Part shown: in pieces, positions 10,172 to 18,156 of the stretch
How the letters are laid out: every line of letters begins with the position of its first letter
Position numbering within the stretch: the first letter of the stretch is position 1
NCBI GenBank assembly: GCA_001897855.1
Contig: MKUO01000007.1
Span: 186,001-250,000, forward strand
Source: Bacteroidetes bacterium 43-93
GTDB lineage: Bacteria > Bacteroidota > Bacteroidia > Chitinophagales > Chitinophagaceae
Reading direction: 5' to 3'
DNA: 64,000 nucleotides
The notes under the pieces: generated by a model
What the model was told of the DNA's origin: nothing
Database searches by the model: none
Seen by the model: only the letters and a program-made list of their open reading frames with translations
Made by a program: the position numbers and the translations under genes

Positions 10172-10645
10172 ATGTCAGAAGTTAATTACGTAACAAAGGA
10201 GACGTTGGAAAGTATGAAAGAAGAGCTCACAAAACTGAAAACTGTGGGCCGCGCGGAAATTGCACGTGCGATAGCGGATGCGCGCGAAAAAGGTGATTTG
10301 AAAGAAAATGCAGAGTATGACGCAGCTAAAGAAGCACAAGGATACCATGAGGCTAAGATCGCTCAACTGGAATCGGCAGTGGCAACGGCACGTATTATAG
10401 ATGCCAAAGACCTGGATCTGAGTAAAGTGTCTATTTTGAGTGTTGTAAAGCTGACCAATATGGGAACGAAAAAGGTAGTAGAGTACAAACTGGTATCTGA
10501 GCAGGAAGCCGATCTGAAGGCCGGCAAAATATCTATAACATCGCCTATTGGCAAAGGTTTATTGGGTAAAAAAGTAGGTGAGGTGGCTGAGATAACTGTG
10601 CCAAGTGGTGTGTTGAAATTCAAGATCGAAAATATATCTTTATAG
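10172..10645 (+). CDS. greA: Transcription elongation factor GreA
   Basis: GreA (157 residues, usual length) rescues backtracked RNA polymerase by stimulating cleavage of the nascent RNA 3' end. The N-terminal coiled coil carries the family signature: RAEIARAIADAREKGDL followed by ENAEYDAAKEAQ (residues ~27-55), including the acidic tip residues Asp and Glu that bring Mg2+ into the polymerase active site. The C-terminal FKBP-like domain contains the conserved SPIGKGLLGKKVG segment. It is followed after 2 bases by the HIT gene, so the pair is probably co-transcribed. A TATTTTTG at 10097-10104 could be a -7 element, but the terminator lies between it and the start, so the true promoter is uncertain. 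Confidence 0.97.
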   Translation: MSEVNYVTKETLESMKEELTKLKTVGRAEIARAIADAREKGDLKENAEYDAAKEAQGYHEAKIAQLESAVATARIIDAKDLDLSKVSILSVVKLTNMGTKKVVEYKLVSEQEADLKAGKISITSPIGKGLLGKKVGEVAEITVPSGVLKFKIENISL

Positions 10646-10647
10646 TT

Positions 10648-11040
10648 GTGGCTACCATTTTTAGTAAGATCATAGCTGGTGAGATACCATCATACAAGAT
10701 AGCAGAGGATGATATGTTCTATGCTTTCCTGGATATATTCCCCCTGGTAAAAGGGCATGTATTGGTAGTGCCAAAGACAGAGGTGGATAATTTCTTTGAT
10801 GTGCCGGATGATTATATGCAAAAATGGCTGCTATTCGCAAAGCCTATTGCCAAGGCGATAGAAAGATCCTTTGATTGTAACAGGTGTGGTATGAGTGTAG
10901 TAGGGTTGGAAGTGCCCCATGCGCATATGCACCTGTTACCCATCAACTCTGCCGACGACCTTAATTTTACGCGTCCTAAACTAAAACTAAGTGAGGCAGA
11001 ATTTAACGAGATCAGGCAACGGATCGTAGATAATCTATGA
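10648..11040 (+). CDS. HIT-family nucleotide hydrolase
   Basis: This 130-residue histidine-triad protein acts on purine nucleoside phosphoramidates, dinucleoside polyphosphates or adenylyl adducts in the cytosol. The N-terminal FSKIIAGEIPSYKIAEDD and the central DIFPLVKGHVLVVPK are family signatures. The histidine triad reads HAHMHLL near residues 91-97, with the middle His as nucleophile. The start is a GTG at 10648, two bases after the greA stop, and the protein begins MATIFSKI as family members do. The exact substrate is unknown. Confidence 0.93.
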   Translation: MATIFSKIIAGEIPSYKIAEDDMFYAFLDIFPLVKGHVLVVPKTEVDNFFDVPDDYMQKWLLFAKPIAKAIERSFDCNRCGMSVVGLEVPHAHMHLLPINSADDLNFTRPKLKLSEAEFNEIRQRIVDNL

Positions 11041-11043
11041 TAT

Positions 11044-11340
11044 TTATATCACGTCCATTAGCTGAGACACGCTCCATGCCTGTGGCTTATCTATGAATAA
11101 AGCCTTGGTCTTTGCCCAGGTATCCTTAAATAGCTCGGAGAACCTATAATGGTCGAGGTGTTGCTCGCTTTGCCATTTGCTGTATGTAAAGAAGATGTTT
11201 GGCTTTTTTGTATCCTGCCATAGCTCCAGGTGTTCGCAACCATTAAAGTGACGTATCAACTGCTTACGATCTTCAAACAGGGTTTTAAACTCCTCCACTT
11301 TTGCAGGATCAAATGTCATTTGCACAATCCGTACTATCAT
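11044..11340 (-). CDS. Antibiotic biosynthesis monooxygenase (ABM)-fold protein
   Basis: This 98-residue protein fits the dimeric alpha/beta ABM fold, a single-domain ferredoxin-like family. Visible features are MIVRIVQMTFDPAKVEEF at the start, a central CEHLELWQD strand, and FFTYSKWQSEQHLDHYR, the typical strand plus helix with W, E and H. ABM proteins range from quinol monooxygenases to haem-degrading enzymes and many have no known activity; the haem-oxygenase Asn/His signature cannot be assigned here. Its start codon overlaps the stop of the SAM-hydrolase gene by 4 bases (11337-11340), indicating translational coupling. It converges on the HIT gene with 3 bases between stops. Confidence 0.75.
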   Translation of the reverse strand: MIVRIVQMTFDPAKVEEFKTLFEDRKQLIRHFNGCEHLELWQDTKKPNIFFTYSKWQSEQHLDHYRFSELFKDTWAKTKALFIDKPQAWSVSQLMDVI

Positions 11341-12128
11341 TCGAAAATTATTTTAATAGCCTTGTAAACCAGGTTTTGCTCCCTGTTGAGCTTCAGACCC
11401 AATAAGCTGGCAGCTTTGCCGCGATTAATAGCTATTTCCAGGTATCCGCTGCTGTTGAACCTCCCTAATATCTCACCCTGCTTTACGCTGCTGTAATGCT
11501 CATTAATTTCTGTGACAGCATCCATAAAGAATTCGATCCTGAAATTGCGATTTTGCCGGGCAGCATCAAACTGATCTTTCGTAATATTGAGGATCACATT
11601 TTCAAACCTGTCGATATGCATAATATGGCATTCCAGCGAATTACCAATTTGCTTGGGCTCCCAATTGACAAGAGGATTGGCGATACTGCAAGCTCCCATT
11701 TTGCCGAAAATATCCTCACCCGATAATATTTTAGTACCCAGGGCGGCAATATCATGAGCGACTTCTGTAAGATGTATAGCTCTTTTTTCTGTAGGCATGA
11801 TCCATGCTTCATAATCATCGTTTCTAAGAGCCATAGATAATATACCATTATCCGGCGCTATAAAATACTGTTGGTTACAGCGGCAAACTATAATACGGCT
11901 ATCCTGTGCATAAAACAGATCGACCAATACAATGTGCAAAGTGCCCGGCGCAAAAGTAGGAAGCGAAGAATGAAGAAGATATGCGGCTTGCTGCAGATGA
12001 TAGGGAGATACATCGTGAGATATATCAATGACAGCAACGCCAGCAAGCCTTTGTGCCAGAATACCTTTGACACGGCCTACAGAGGCATCCTGCAACCCAA
12101 GATCTGAAAGCAAAGTGATACAAGCCAT
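11337..12128 (-). CDS. SAM hydroxide adenosyltransferase (DUF62, chlorinase/fluorinase fold)
   Basis: This protein of about 263 residues belongs to the family that splits S-adenosylmethionine to adenosine and methionine using water, and is related in fold to fluorinase and chlorinase. The N-terminal ITLLSDLGLQDASVGRVKG, with the conserved Asp, is the ribose-binding start motif; DISHDVSPYHLQQAAYLL and FIAPDNGILS are further signatures. An upstream ATG at 12161 would add 11 residues, but the family starts at the MACITLLSD methionine (12128). The C-terminal domain (LNITKDQF, then the GEILGRFNSSGYLEIAINRGKAA-like segment near residues 218-240) is the usual beta-barrel. The gene is coupled to the downstream ABM-fold gene. 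The physiological role of this family remains unclear. Confidence 0.88.
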   Translation of the reverse strand: MACITLLSDLGLQDASVGRVKGILAQRLAGVAVIDISHDVSPYHLQQAAYLLHSSLPTFAPGTLHIVLVDLFYAQDSRIIVCRCNQQYFIAPDNGILSMALRNDDYEAWIMPTEKRAIHLTEVAHDIAALGTKILSGEDIFGKMGACSIANPLVNWEPKQIGNSLECHIMHIDRFENVILNITKDQFDAARQNRNFRIEFFMDAVTEINEHYSSVKQGEILGRFNSSGYLEIAINRGKAASLLGLKLNREQNLVYKAIKIIFE

Positions 12129-12218
12129 ACGGTAGGCAAAAGTAAACAGCTGTGCGTGCAATGCAAAACATAGATGGCAAATAGGATTAAGAAATAAATA
12201 AATGATATTTGCGTTATA

Positions 12219-13664
12219 ATGACTGTGACAAGTACACCTGTAACGTATATTAAGAGATTGCTGTTGCCTATTGTGTTGCTGGCCAGCTTTGCAGTTGGGA
12301 GCGTATCCTGTAAGAAAGATAAGCTATTAACGAGCGGTGGTTCGCTTACCTATTCGCTGGATACCCTAAGTTTTGATACTGTATTTACCGCATCGGGCAG
12401 TTTTACCACACAGGTGAAATTGTACAATCCACAGAATCAGAAAGTAAATATCAGCAGCATCAGGCTGGAAGGGCCTAACGCATCCTTCTTCCATATTAAT
12501 GTGAATGGCATATCGGGTAATGCCACAAATATAGAATTGGCGGCAAAGGACAGCATGTACATTTTTGCTACTGTAAACATAGATCCCAATAACCTGAGCA
12601 ATCCGTTTGTAGTGAACGCAAGCGTAGTAGCTACGCTAAACGGTAAAGATTATACACTACCATTGATGGCGTACGGATTGAATGCTTATTATATAGTTGA
12701 CAGCGTGCTACAAACCCAGACATGGAAAACAGATAAGCCCTATGTAGTAATACACAGCGCAGAAGTAGATACAGCGCAAACGCTGACCATACCGGCAGGT
12801 TGTCGTATTTATATGAATGCAGATTCACGGTTGTATGTAGCGGGAACATTAAAGATAAATGGCACGAAAAAGGACAGCGTTATCTTCCAGGGAGATAGGC
12901 TGGACCGCAACTATTTTGGTAATGTGGGATACCCCGGTGAATGGGGTGGTATATTGTTTTTGCAAACCAGCACTAATAACAGTATAGATTATGCAGTGAT
13001 AAAAAACTGTGGCTCGAGTACTGGATTTGGGTACCCCGCTGCCATCTATATGCAGCCGGATACTATCAATGATAATCTGCCACAACTGGTTATGACAAAT
13101 ACTATTGTGGAAAATTCAATTGGCTTTGGAATACTGGGTATAGCCAGTACCATAGTTGCCCAAAACTGCCTGATAAATGCATGTGGTGCAGGATCATTAG
13201 CTACGTACCAGGGAGGTACTTACCTGTTTGATAATTGTGATTTTATAACCTATGGCAGCAATAAGATCAGCCATATAGATAACCCAACGGTACAGCTGAT
13301 AGATTTTCTGCAGGTAGATGATGTTCATTATATCACAAGCCCTTTGAAAGCGGTGCTGACGAATTGCGTAATATGGGGCTCGCTGGATAACGAGTGTGGT
13401 GTGCAGAAGAGAGGCGATAATTTTGATGTGACACTTTTGAATTGCGCTATCAAACAAAAAGATGCTATTAATGATGCAGTAGTAAAAAACAGGGTAAACA
13501 CGGACAACCCCCGGTTTGTGGATGATGTGAACTGGAACTTCAGGCTACAGGAAGGCTCGCCATTAATAGATGCAGGCACCACAGATACCTTTACACCTGT
13601 GAGTACTGACCTTGACGGCAAGCTACGTACCGGGAATCCGGATATAGGCTGTTATGAACGCTAA
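12219..13664 (+). CDS. Lipoprotein with right-handed beta-helix domain
   Basis: This 481-residue protein is predicted to be an outer-membrane lipoprotein: a hydrophobic leader (IKRLLLPIVLLASFAVG) ends at a Cys at residue 31 followed by Lys-Lys. Residues ~40-160 look like an Ig-like/choice-of-anchor domain (LSFDTVFTASGSFTTQVKLYN). Residues ~185-450 show the regular short turns of a right-handed parallel beta-helix (YAVIKNCGSS, NTIVENSIGFGILG, NCLINACGAG), as in pectate-lyase-like folds. The end, DLDGKLRTGNPDIGCYE, is the conserved terminus of choice-of-anchor Q/parallel beta-helix proteins. I see no catalytic motif. Its stop overlaps the stop of idi by 4 bases on the opposite strand. Confidence 0.78.
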   Translation: MTVTSTPVTYIKRLLLPIVLLASFAVGSVSCKKDKLLTSGGSLTYSLDTLSFDTVFTASGSFTTQVKLYNPQNQKVNISSIRLEGPNASFFHINVNGISGNATNIELAAKDSMYIFATVNIDPNNLSNPFVVNASVVATLNGKDYTLPLMAYGLNAYYIVDSVLQTQTWKTDKPYVVIHSAEVDTAQTLTIPAGCRIYMNADSRLYVAGTLKINGTKKDSVIFQGDRLDRNYFGNVGYPGEWGGILFLQTSTNNSIDYAVIKNCGSSTGFGYPAAIYMQPDTINDNLPQLVMTNTIVENSIGFGILGIASTIVAQNCLINACGAGSLATYQGGTYLFDNCDFITYGSNKISHIDNPTVQLIDFLQVDDVHYITSPLKAVLTNCVIWGSLDNECGVQKRGDNFDVTLLNCAIKQKDAINDAVVKNRVNTDNPRFVDDVNWNFRLQEGSPLIDAGTTDTFTPVSTDLDGKLRTGNPDIGCYER

Positions 13665-14200
13665 GCAGCAATATTCTGCTGTTGCAGATAAGTAATGAAC
13701 TTTGGCAGCGCCAGGTGGAACCAAGCTGTAAATTGATCGGGTTGTTCCTGCATCCACTTTACAATATCTGTCACCTGCATAAATTTATGGTCGCTCACTT
13801 CTTCTTCGTTCGTGAGCATATCGCTATTGTAATAGCCAAGATAGATATGGTCGTATTCATTTTCTACAAGATCGTTACCTACATTGGCTTTATACCTGAG
13901 ATTAAAAATGGGTTCGAGGTCGCAGTCAAATCCCATTTCTTCCTGTAGCCGCCTGTGTGCCCCTGCCAGCGTGCTTTCGCCAGGGTAAGGGTGTGAGCAA
14001 CAGGCATTGCTCCATAGCCCTGCTGAATGATACTTGGACAAAGCGCGCCGCTGCAGCAGCATCTCATTCTTATCATTGAGTATGAAAACCGAGAATGCTC
14101 TATGCAATACGCCCTGATGATGCGCCTGCATCTTGTCCATAGTGCCCAGCCACTCATCTTTTTCGTTTACTACTATTAACTGACCCTTGAGTTGTTTCAT
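13661..14200 (-). CDS. idi: Isopentenyl-diphosphate delta-isomerase, type I
   Basis: This 179-residue cytosolic enzyme interconverts IPP and DMAPP, supplying the starter unit for C40 carotenoids. Visible active-site features are Cys67/Cys68 in the SNACCSHP motif, the Nudix-like RRLQEEMG (residues 83-90) and the metal/catalytic Glu in ENE at 113-115, followed by YDHIYLGY. The length is typical of type I. It is the last gene of the sigma-crtI-crtB-idi run, 11 bases after crtB, so it is probably expressed together with the carotenoid genes. Confidence 0.96.
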   Translation of the reverse strand: MKQLKGQLIVVNEKDEWLGTMDKMQAHHQGVLHRAFSVFILNDKNEMLLQRRALSKYHSAGLWSNACCSHPYPGESTLAGAHRRLQEEMGFDCDLEPIFNLRYKANVGNDLVENEYDHIYLGYYNSDMLTNEEEVSDHKFMQVTDIVKWMQEQPDQFTAWFHLALPKFITYLQQQNIAA

Positions 14201-14211
14201 AATTGATGTTT

Positions 14212-15051
14212 TTAGATAAGGTTGAAACGATTGCTAAGTCCCGCGCTGAATACGATGAACGCTTTTTGATAATCCGGTACACGAACACGTTGCTCCAATA
14301 CACGTTTAGGCTTCATGTGCCTTATTTTATTGAATAATGCATAATAGTATCTATATGCAGTATAAACGCCGAACCTGGCCTTCCATGGAAGACTCCTGAT
14401 ACCTGCCAGTGATGATCTGAAATCGGCTTCTATATCCTGTTCAATATCCCGTTTGGCCTTATCATCAAACTTATAATAGTCAAAGTTCGGGAAATAGGAT
14501 CTGTTGAGGCCATTAAAATCTGCCTGTATATCTCTGAGGAAGTTGATCTTCTGAAAAGCGGCACCAAGTTTTTGTGCGGATTCTTTTAATTTATCGAACC
14601 TTTTGAGGTCGCCTTCGCAAAATACGCACAGGCACATCAGGCCAACTACTTCTGCAGAGCCGTAAACATATTCATCCATTTCCTTTACGGTATGATACTG
14701 CGCCTTGTATAAGTCCATGCGCATGCTATGCAGGAAAGACCTGATGAGATCATGCGGTATATTGTATTGCCATACCGTTTGCTGAAAACTATGCAAAATT
14801 GGGTTCAGGCTGATCTTTGCATGAATCGCTTTCCATGTTTCCTCTTCGAAACTATGCAGCAGGTTTTCTTTATCGTAATCGTGGAAGGTATCTACAATCT
14901 CGTCGGCAAAGCGGACAAAGCCATATATATTGTAGATAGGAGCGCGTAGATCTTTATGCAGCAACTTAATAGCGCTGGCGAAAGATGTACTATAACGCCT
15001 GGTAACAGCACGGCTGCATTCTTCGCTCACATTATGGAATAACGACATCAT
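14212..15051 (-). CDS. crtB: Phytoene synthase
   Basis: CrtB joins two geranylgeranyl diphosphates into phytoene, the first committed carotenoid step. The first Asp-rich motif DEIVDTFHDYD is near residues 50-60 and the second, RDIQAD, is about 115 residues later; both bind the Mg-diphosphates. RRYSTSFASAI near the start is the family substrate-binding signature. A longer start at 15069 overlaps crtI by 14 bases; I prefer the ATG at 15051 because family members begin just before the FHNVSEECS segment. Length (~279) is normal. It lies between crtI and idi in one operon. Confidence 0.95.
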   Translation of the reverse strand: MMSLFHNVSEECSRAVTRRYSTSFASAIKLLHKDLRAPIYNIYGFVRFADEIVDTFHDYDKENLLHSFEEETWKAIHAKISLNPILHSFQQTVWQYNIPHDLIRSFLHSMRMDLYKAQYHTVKEMDEYVYGSAEVVGLMCLCVFCEGDLKRFDKLKESAQKLGAAFQKINFLRDIQADFNGLNRSYFPNFDYYKFDDKAKRDIEQDIEADFRSSLAGIRSLPWKARFGVYTAYRYYYALFNKIRHMKPKRVLEQRVRVPDYQKAFIVFSAGLSNRFNLI

Positions 15052-15055
15052 AGTA

Positions 15056-16531
15056 TTACGTAGTTTCAAGTCTAAGTTTTTTTAACGCTTGTTTGGCCAC
15101 TATTTCTCCCGAGATAAGCGAAGGAGGCACGCCAGGGCCCGGTACTGTCAACTGCCCGGTATAATAAAGATTTTGCAGCTTCTTATTCTTAATAGATGGC
15201 TTCATGATAGCCGTTTGGCGCAAGGTGTTTGCTAAACCATAGGCATTACCTTTAAATGCATTATAGTCGGCAATGAAATCGCTGTGGGCATAGCTGCGTT
15301 TGTAAATAATATGGGCTGCGATATTTGTACCCAGTCTCTTCTCGAGGCGCTGTATTGCGATGTTGTAATAGCGCTCTTTTATGTCTTCGCTATCCTGTAA
15401 GCCGGGAGCTGTAGGAATAAGGATGAATAAATTTTCACAACCGTCCGGGGCTACGTTGTTATCTGTTTTAGAAGGGCAGCATACATACATCAAAGGATCT
15501 GTAGGCCATTGCGGTGCAGTATATAGCTCGCCTGCGTGCTGCTCAAAAGACGCATCGAAGAACAGGTTGTGATGATCCAGGCCTTCTATCTTTTTATCAA
15601 TACCCAGGTAGAAGAGCAGGGATGATGGTGCCATATCCTTTTTATCCCAATAATGCTCCGGGTAGTTTCGTTTATCGTCATCCAGGAGGCCTTCTGCATG
15701 ATGATAATCACAGGCGGCGATAACAAGATCGGCATCATAAGTCCGTTGCTCTGTAATCACCTGTTTTGCCTCGTTGCCTACGGTAGTAATACTTGTTGCA
15801 GCTTCATTAAACTGAAACCGTACGCCTAGTTTTGTAGCCAGGCGATGCATAGCCTTAACAATCTGATACATGCCGCCCAGAGGATACCATGTGCCCAATT
15901 TCATATCGGCATAGTTCATCAGGCTATAAAGCGCAGGCGTGTTCTTAGGCAAGGCACCGAGGAATAGAATGGGGAACTCTGTCAATTGCAAGAGCTTAGG
16001 ATCGTGGAAATACTTACGAACATGATCGTGTATCGACGTGAACATATCGATCTTAAAAACAGAACTGATCACATCCCAAGTTGCAAATTCTGTTAATGAC
16101 AGCGATGGCTTATATACCAGCTTTTCCATGCTGGTTTTGTATTTGTAGGCTGCTTCTTCCAGGAATTTATCCAGCCTGGCTGCCGCGCCGGTCTCTTTCG
16201 ATTCAAAGAGCGCACGTAAAGCAGCATATTCTGCCGGTATATCTATAGATTCATCCTGCCAAAATACCTTGTAAGACGGATCAAGACGGAGTAGATGGTA
16301 TTGATCCTGCACTTGCATGCCAAACTGCCCGAAGAAACGCTCGAAGACATCCGGCATCCAATACCAGCTCGGGCCCATGTCGAAAACAAACCCATTGGTT
16401 TCGAACTGCCTGGCCCTGCCACCGGGCTGATCGTGTTTTTCGATAACAGTTACCTCCATGCCTTCTTTTGCAAGAAAACATGCGGCAGACAAACCTGCGA
16501 AGCCACTACCTATGATAACTGCTTTTTCCAA
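15056..16531 (-). CDS. crtI: Phytoene desaturase (CrtI type)
   Basis: This 491-residue flavoprotein of the CrtI family introduces double bonds into phytoene, usually giving lycopene or neurosporene. The N-terminal FAD-binding dinucleotide fold reads GSGFAGLSAACFLA (residues 8-21) followed by VIEKHDQPGGRARQFE, and the C-terminal family signature GPGVPPSLISGE lies about 20 residues from the end. Length and motifs fit bacterial phytoene desaturases. The number of desaturation steps cannot be told from sequence. No lycopene cyclase, hydroxylase or ketolase is present in this window, so the final pigment is unknown. It overlaps or abuts crtB and starts 11 bases after the sigma factor gene. Confidence 0.95.
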   Translation of the reverse strand: MEKAVIIGSGFAGLSAACFLAKEGMEVTVIEKHDQPGGRARQFETNGFVFDMGPSWYWMPDVFERFFGQFGMQVQDQYHLLRLDPSYKVFWQDESIDIPAEYAALRALFESKETGAAARLDKFLEEAAYKYKTSMEKLVYKPSLSLTEFATWDVISSVFKIDMFTSIHDHVRKYFHDPKLLQLTEFPILFLGALPKNTPALYSLMNYADMKLGTWYPLGGMYQIVKAMHRLATKLGVRFQFNEAATSITTVGNEAKQVITEQRTYDADLVIAACDYHHAEGLLDDDKRNYPEHYWDKKDMAPSSLLFYLGIDKKIEGLDHHNLFFDASFEQHAGELYTAPQWPTDPLMYVCCPSKTDNNVAPDGCENLFILIPTAPGLQDSEDIKERYYNIAIQRLEKRLGTNIAAHIIYKRSYAHSDFIADYNAFKGNAYGLANTLRQTAIMKPSIKNKKLQNLYYTGQLTVPGPGVPPSLISGEIVAKQALKKLRLETT

Positions 16532-16542
16532 GTGAAGATTTT

Positions 16543-17040
16543 TTATCGTTCCAGTTGTGATGTTAGCATTTTCCGGGCAAAATGTATCCTGCTTTTTACG
16601 GTGCCCAACGGTTCGTGTAAGAGGTCAGCTATTTCCTGGTATTTATAACCAGTGTAATGCAGCTCAAACGAAAGGCGAAAGACTGCAGGTAATTCATCGA
16701 TGGCTTTCTTTACCTCTGCCATTCTTACATTGTTCCAGCCCTCGTTATAGGAAACCTGCTGGCGCTCGTACATGGCAATATCCTGCGGAATTTCGCCGTT
16801 AAGTTTGGCAAATTTTTTATTGCGCCAATAATTATTGATAAAGATGTTCCGCATGATGGTATATAACCATGCCTTGAGGTTAGTGCCAAACTGGTATTTG
16901 TCTTTATTAAGCAATGCACGCATCATGGTTTCCTGATATAAGTCCTTCGCATCCTCCTGATCGCGCGTAAGCGATATAGCATACGGCCTTAGTATATCTC
17001 CATGTCCTACTACCAAAGAATTGAAATCTGCGGCTGTCAT
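16543..17040 (-). CDS. ECF-type RNA polymerase sigma factor
   Basis: This 165-residue sigma-70 family factor contains region 2 (LTRDQEDAKDLYQETMMRAL and NLKAWLYTIMRNIFINNYWR, residues ~23-75) and region 4 (ELPAVFRLSFELHYTGYKYQEIADLLHEPLGTVKSRIHFAR-like, residues ~116-158) with the helix-turn-helix. It lacks region 3, as ECF factors do. It is the first gene of the carotenoid run. No anti-sigma gene is adjacent; the neighbour on the other side is a B12-binding MerR regulator. A TATGTTTG on the minus strand (17067-17060) is a good -7 element for it. By analogy with light-induced carotenogenesis it may take part in the response, but its targets are not visible here. Confidence 0.93.
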   Translation of the reverse strand: MTAADFNSLVVGHGDILRPYAISLTRDQEDAKDLYQETMMRALLNKDKYQFGTNLKAWLYTIMRNIFINNYWRNKKFAKLNGEIPQDIAMYERQQVSYNEGWNNVRMAEVKKAIDELPAVFRLSFELHYTGYKYQEIADLLHEPLGTVKSRIHFARKMLTSQLER

Positions 17041-17059
17041 TGTTTAATGTTTTGTTAGG

Positions 17060-17067
17060 CAAACATA
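17060..17067 (-). promoter_or_regulatory. -7 element (TATGTTTG) of the sigma/carotenoid operon
   Basis: Read on the minus strand this is TATGTTTG followed by CC, matching the Bacteroidota -7 consensus TAnnTTTG, and it lies 19 bases before the sigma factor ATG. I see no clear TTG element at the right distance upstream, so only the -7 box is called. Confidence 0.55.
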
Positions 17068-17133
17068 AACAAAAATGCTTACCCTAATTATAGATTTTGT
17101 TTATTATATGGATGGTTATCTTTAAACAAAATT

Positions 17134-17205
17134 ATGCCAATGGAAGATCAGGACATAGTAAGTGCTATGCCCATACATGTGGTACATACGAACTGGAAAC
17201 TATAA
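17134..17205 (+). CDS. Possible 23-residue small ORF, unknown
   Basis: In the 170-base gap between the sigma factor and the CarH-like gene, a small frame on the plus strand runs from ATG 17134 to TAA 17203 and encodes a 23-residue peptide beginning MPMEDQDIVSAMP and ending HTNWKL. A TATCTTTA stretch at 17117-17124 resembles a -7 element placed just before it. It is divergent from the sigma gene and converges on the regulator gene, ending 6 bases before that gene's stop. It may be a real small protein, the remnant of a longer gene, or chance. I recognise no family. Confidence 0.25.
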   Translation: MPMEDQDIVSAMPIHVVHTNWKL

Positions 17206-17210
17206 AAGAT

Positions 17211-18095
17211 TTAGCTAAGTGCCACTAATGTATCTCTAACCTCTTTGAGCGAATGCAGGTATTTGAGGGTAGGAAATGTTTTTAACTTCAGATTTTGCAG
17301 CATACTGCCTGAGACGAAGATCTTTGAATCTGTTACGGCTGTAGTAAGGCGGGTGAGGTATTGATTGCAATCAAACGAAGAGGCGACAGAAGTAAGATGT
17401 ACAAAAAGATATTCGGGCTTTTTAATCTCTGCTACCATTTGCACCTCCTTTAAGGGAGAGTTGGGGCCGAGATATATGGAATTTTTACCATACTTCAGTG
17501 CCAGGTAGTGAACATAGAGAAGGCCAATATCATGTATTTCCCCTTCGGGCAAAAAGAGTAATACAGTAGGGCCGTCTGTTTTTTGTTGCGGCACCAGGTT
17601 TTCTATTGCGATGGCTATCTTACGATATATGACATTGCTCACCAGGTGCTCCTGTGCCGGGAGAATACGGTCTGTCATCCACATAATGCCGATCTTCTCT
17701 AAAAAATTAAAGAACAGCTGCTCTACAGTGTCTTCAATTCCATAGCGCTTGATAAAGGTATTTACCAGCTTTTCGAATTGCTGCATATCCATTGCCAGCG
17801 TAGCTTCCAACAGATCATTAACCAGCAACTGCAGCCTGAAATCCTTATCATTTATCTTCTGAATGAGCGAGTTCATGTCTTGCTCACTCATCTCGTGTAT
17901 GTGAGAGATCTTATATCCGTAATTGTTGAGCAGTGCAATGCGCAGGGCCATTTTCAGGTCCAAAGCATCGTAGTATCGTATATTGGTAGGCGTGCGTTTT
18001 GGCGTAAAGATATTATACCGTTGCTCCCATATACGTATAGTATGGGCCTTGATACCTGTCAGGTTTTCAATATCCTTGATACTAAACCGATTCAT
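17211..18095 (-). CDS. MerR-family, B12-binding transcriptional regulator (CarH/LitR-like)
   Basis: The protein has about 294 residues: a MerR-type winged helix (residues ~3-70, FSIKDIENLTG, HTIRIWEQRYNIF, TPTNIRYY), a four-helix bundle cap (~85-165) and a cobalamin-binding Rossmann-like domain. The B12 lower-ligand signature ExHxxG is intact as EIHDIG at 186-191 (His188). The cap has the W-x9-EH signature (Trp139, Glu149, His150) that holds adenosylcobalamin in CarH. Such proteins repress carotenoid genes in the dark and release DNA in light. The residue after Trp139 is Met140, where Thermus CarH has a His that ligates cobalt after illumination. The longer frame from 18185 adds 30 residues not found in the family, so I start at 18095. 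Confidence 0.9.
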   Translation of the reverse strand: MNRFSIKDIENLTGIKAHTIRIWEQRYNIFTPKRTPTNIRYYDALDLKMALRIALLNNYGYKISHIHEMSEQDMNSLIQKINDKDFRLQLLVNDLLEATLAMDMQQFEKLVNTFIKRYGIEDTVEQLFFNFLEKIGIMWMTDRILPAQEHLVSNVIYRKIAIAIENLVPQQKTDGPTVLLFLPEGEIHDIGLLYVHYLALKYGKNSIYLGPNSPLKEVQMVAEIKKPEYLFVHLTSVASSFDCNQYLTRLTTAVTDSKIFVSGSMLQNLKLKTFPTLKYLHSLKEVRDTLVALS

Positions 18096-18156
18096 TTCTT
18101 CTGAGACGCTCAAAATACCAATTTTAACACCTATAACAAACCATGCCGTTAAAAGT

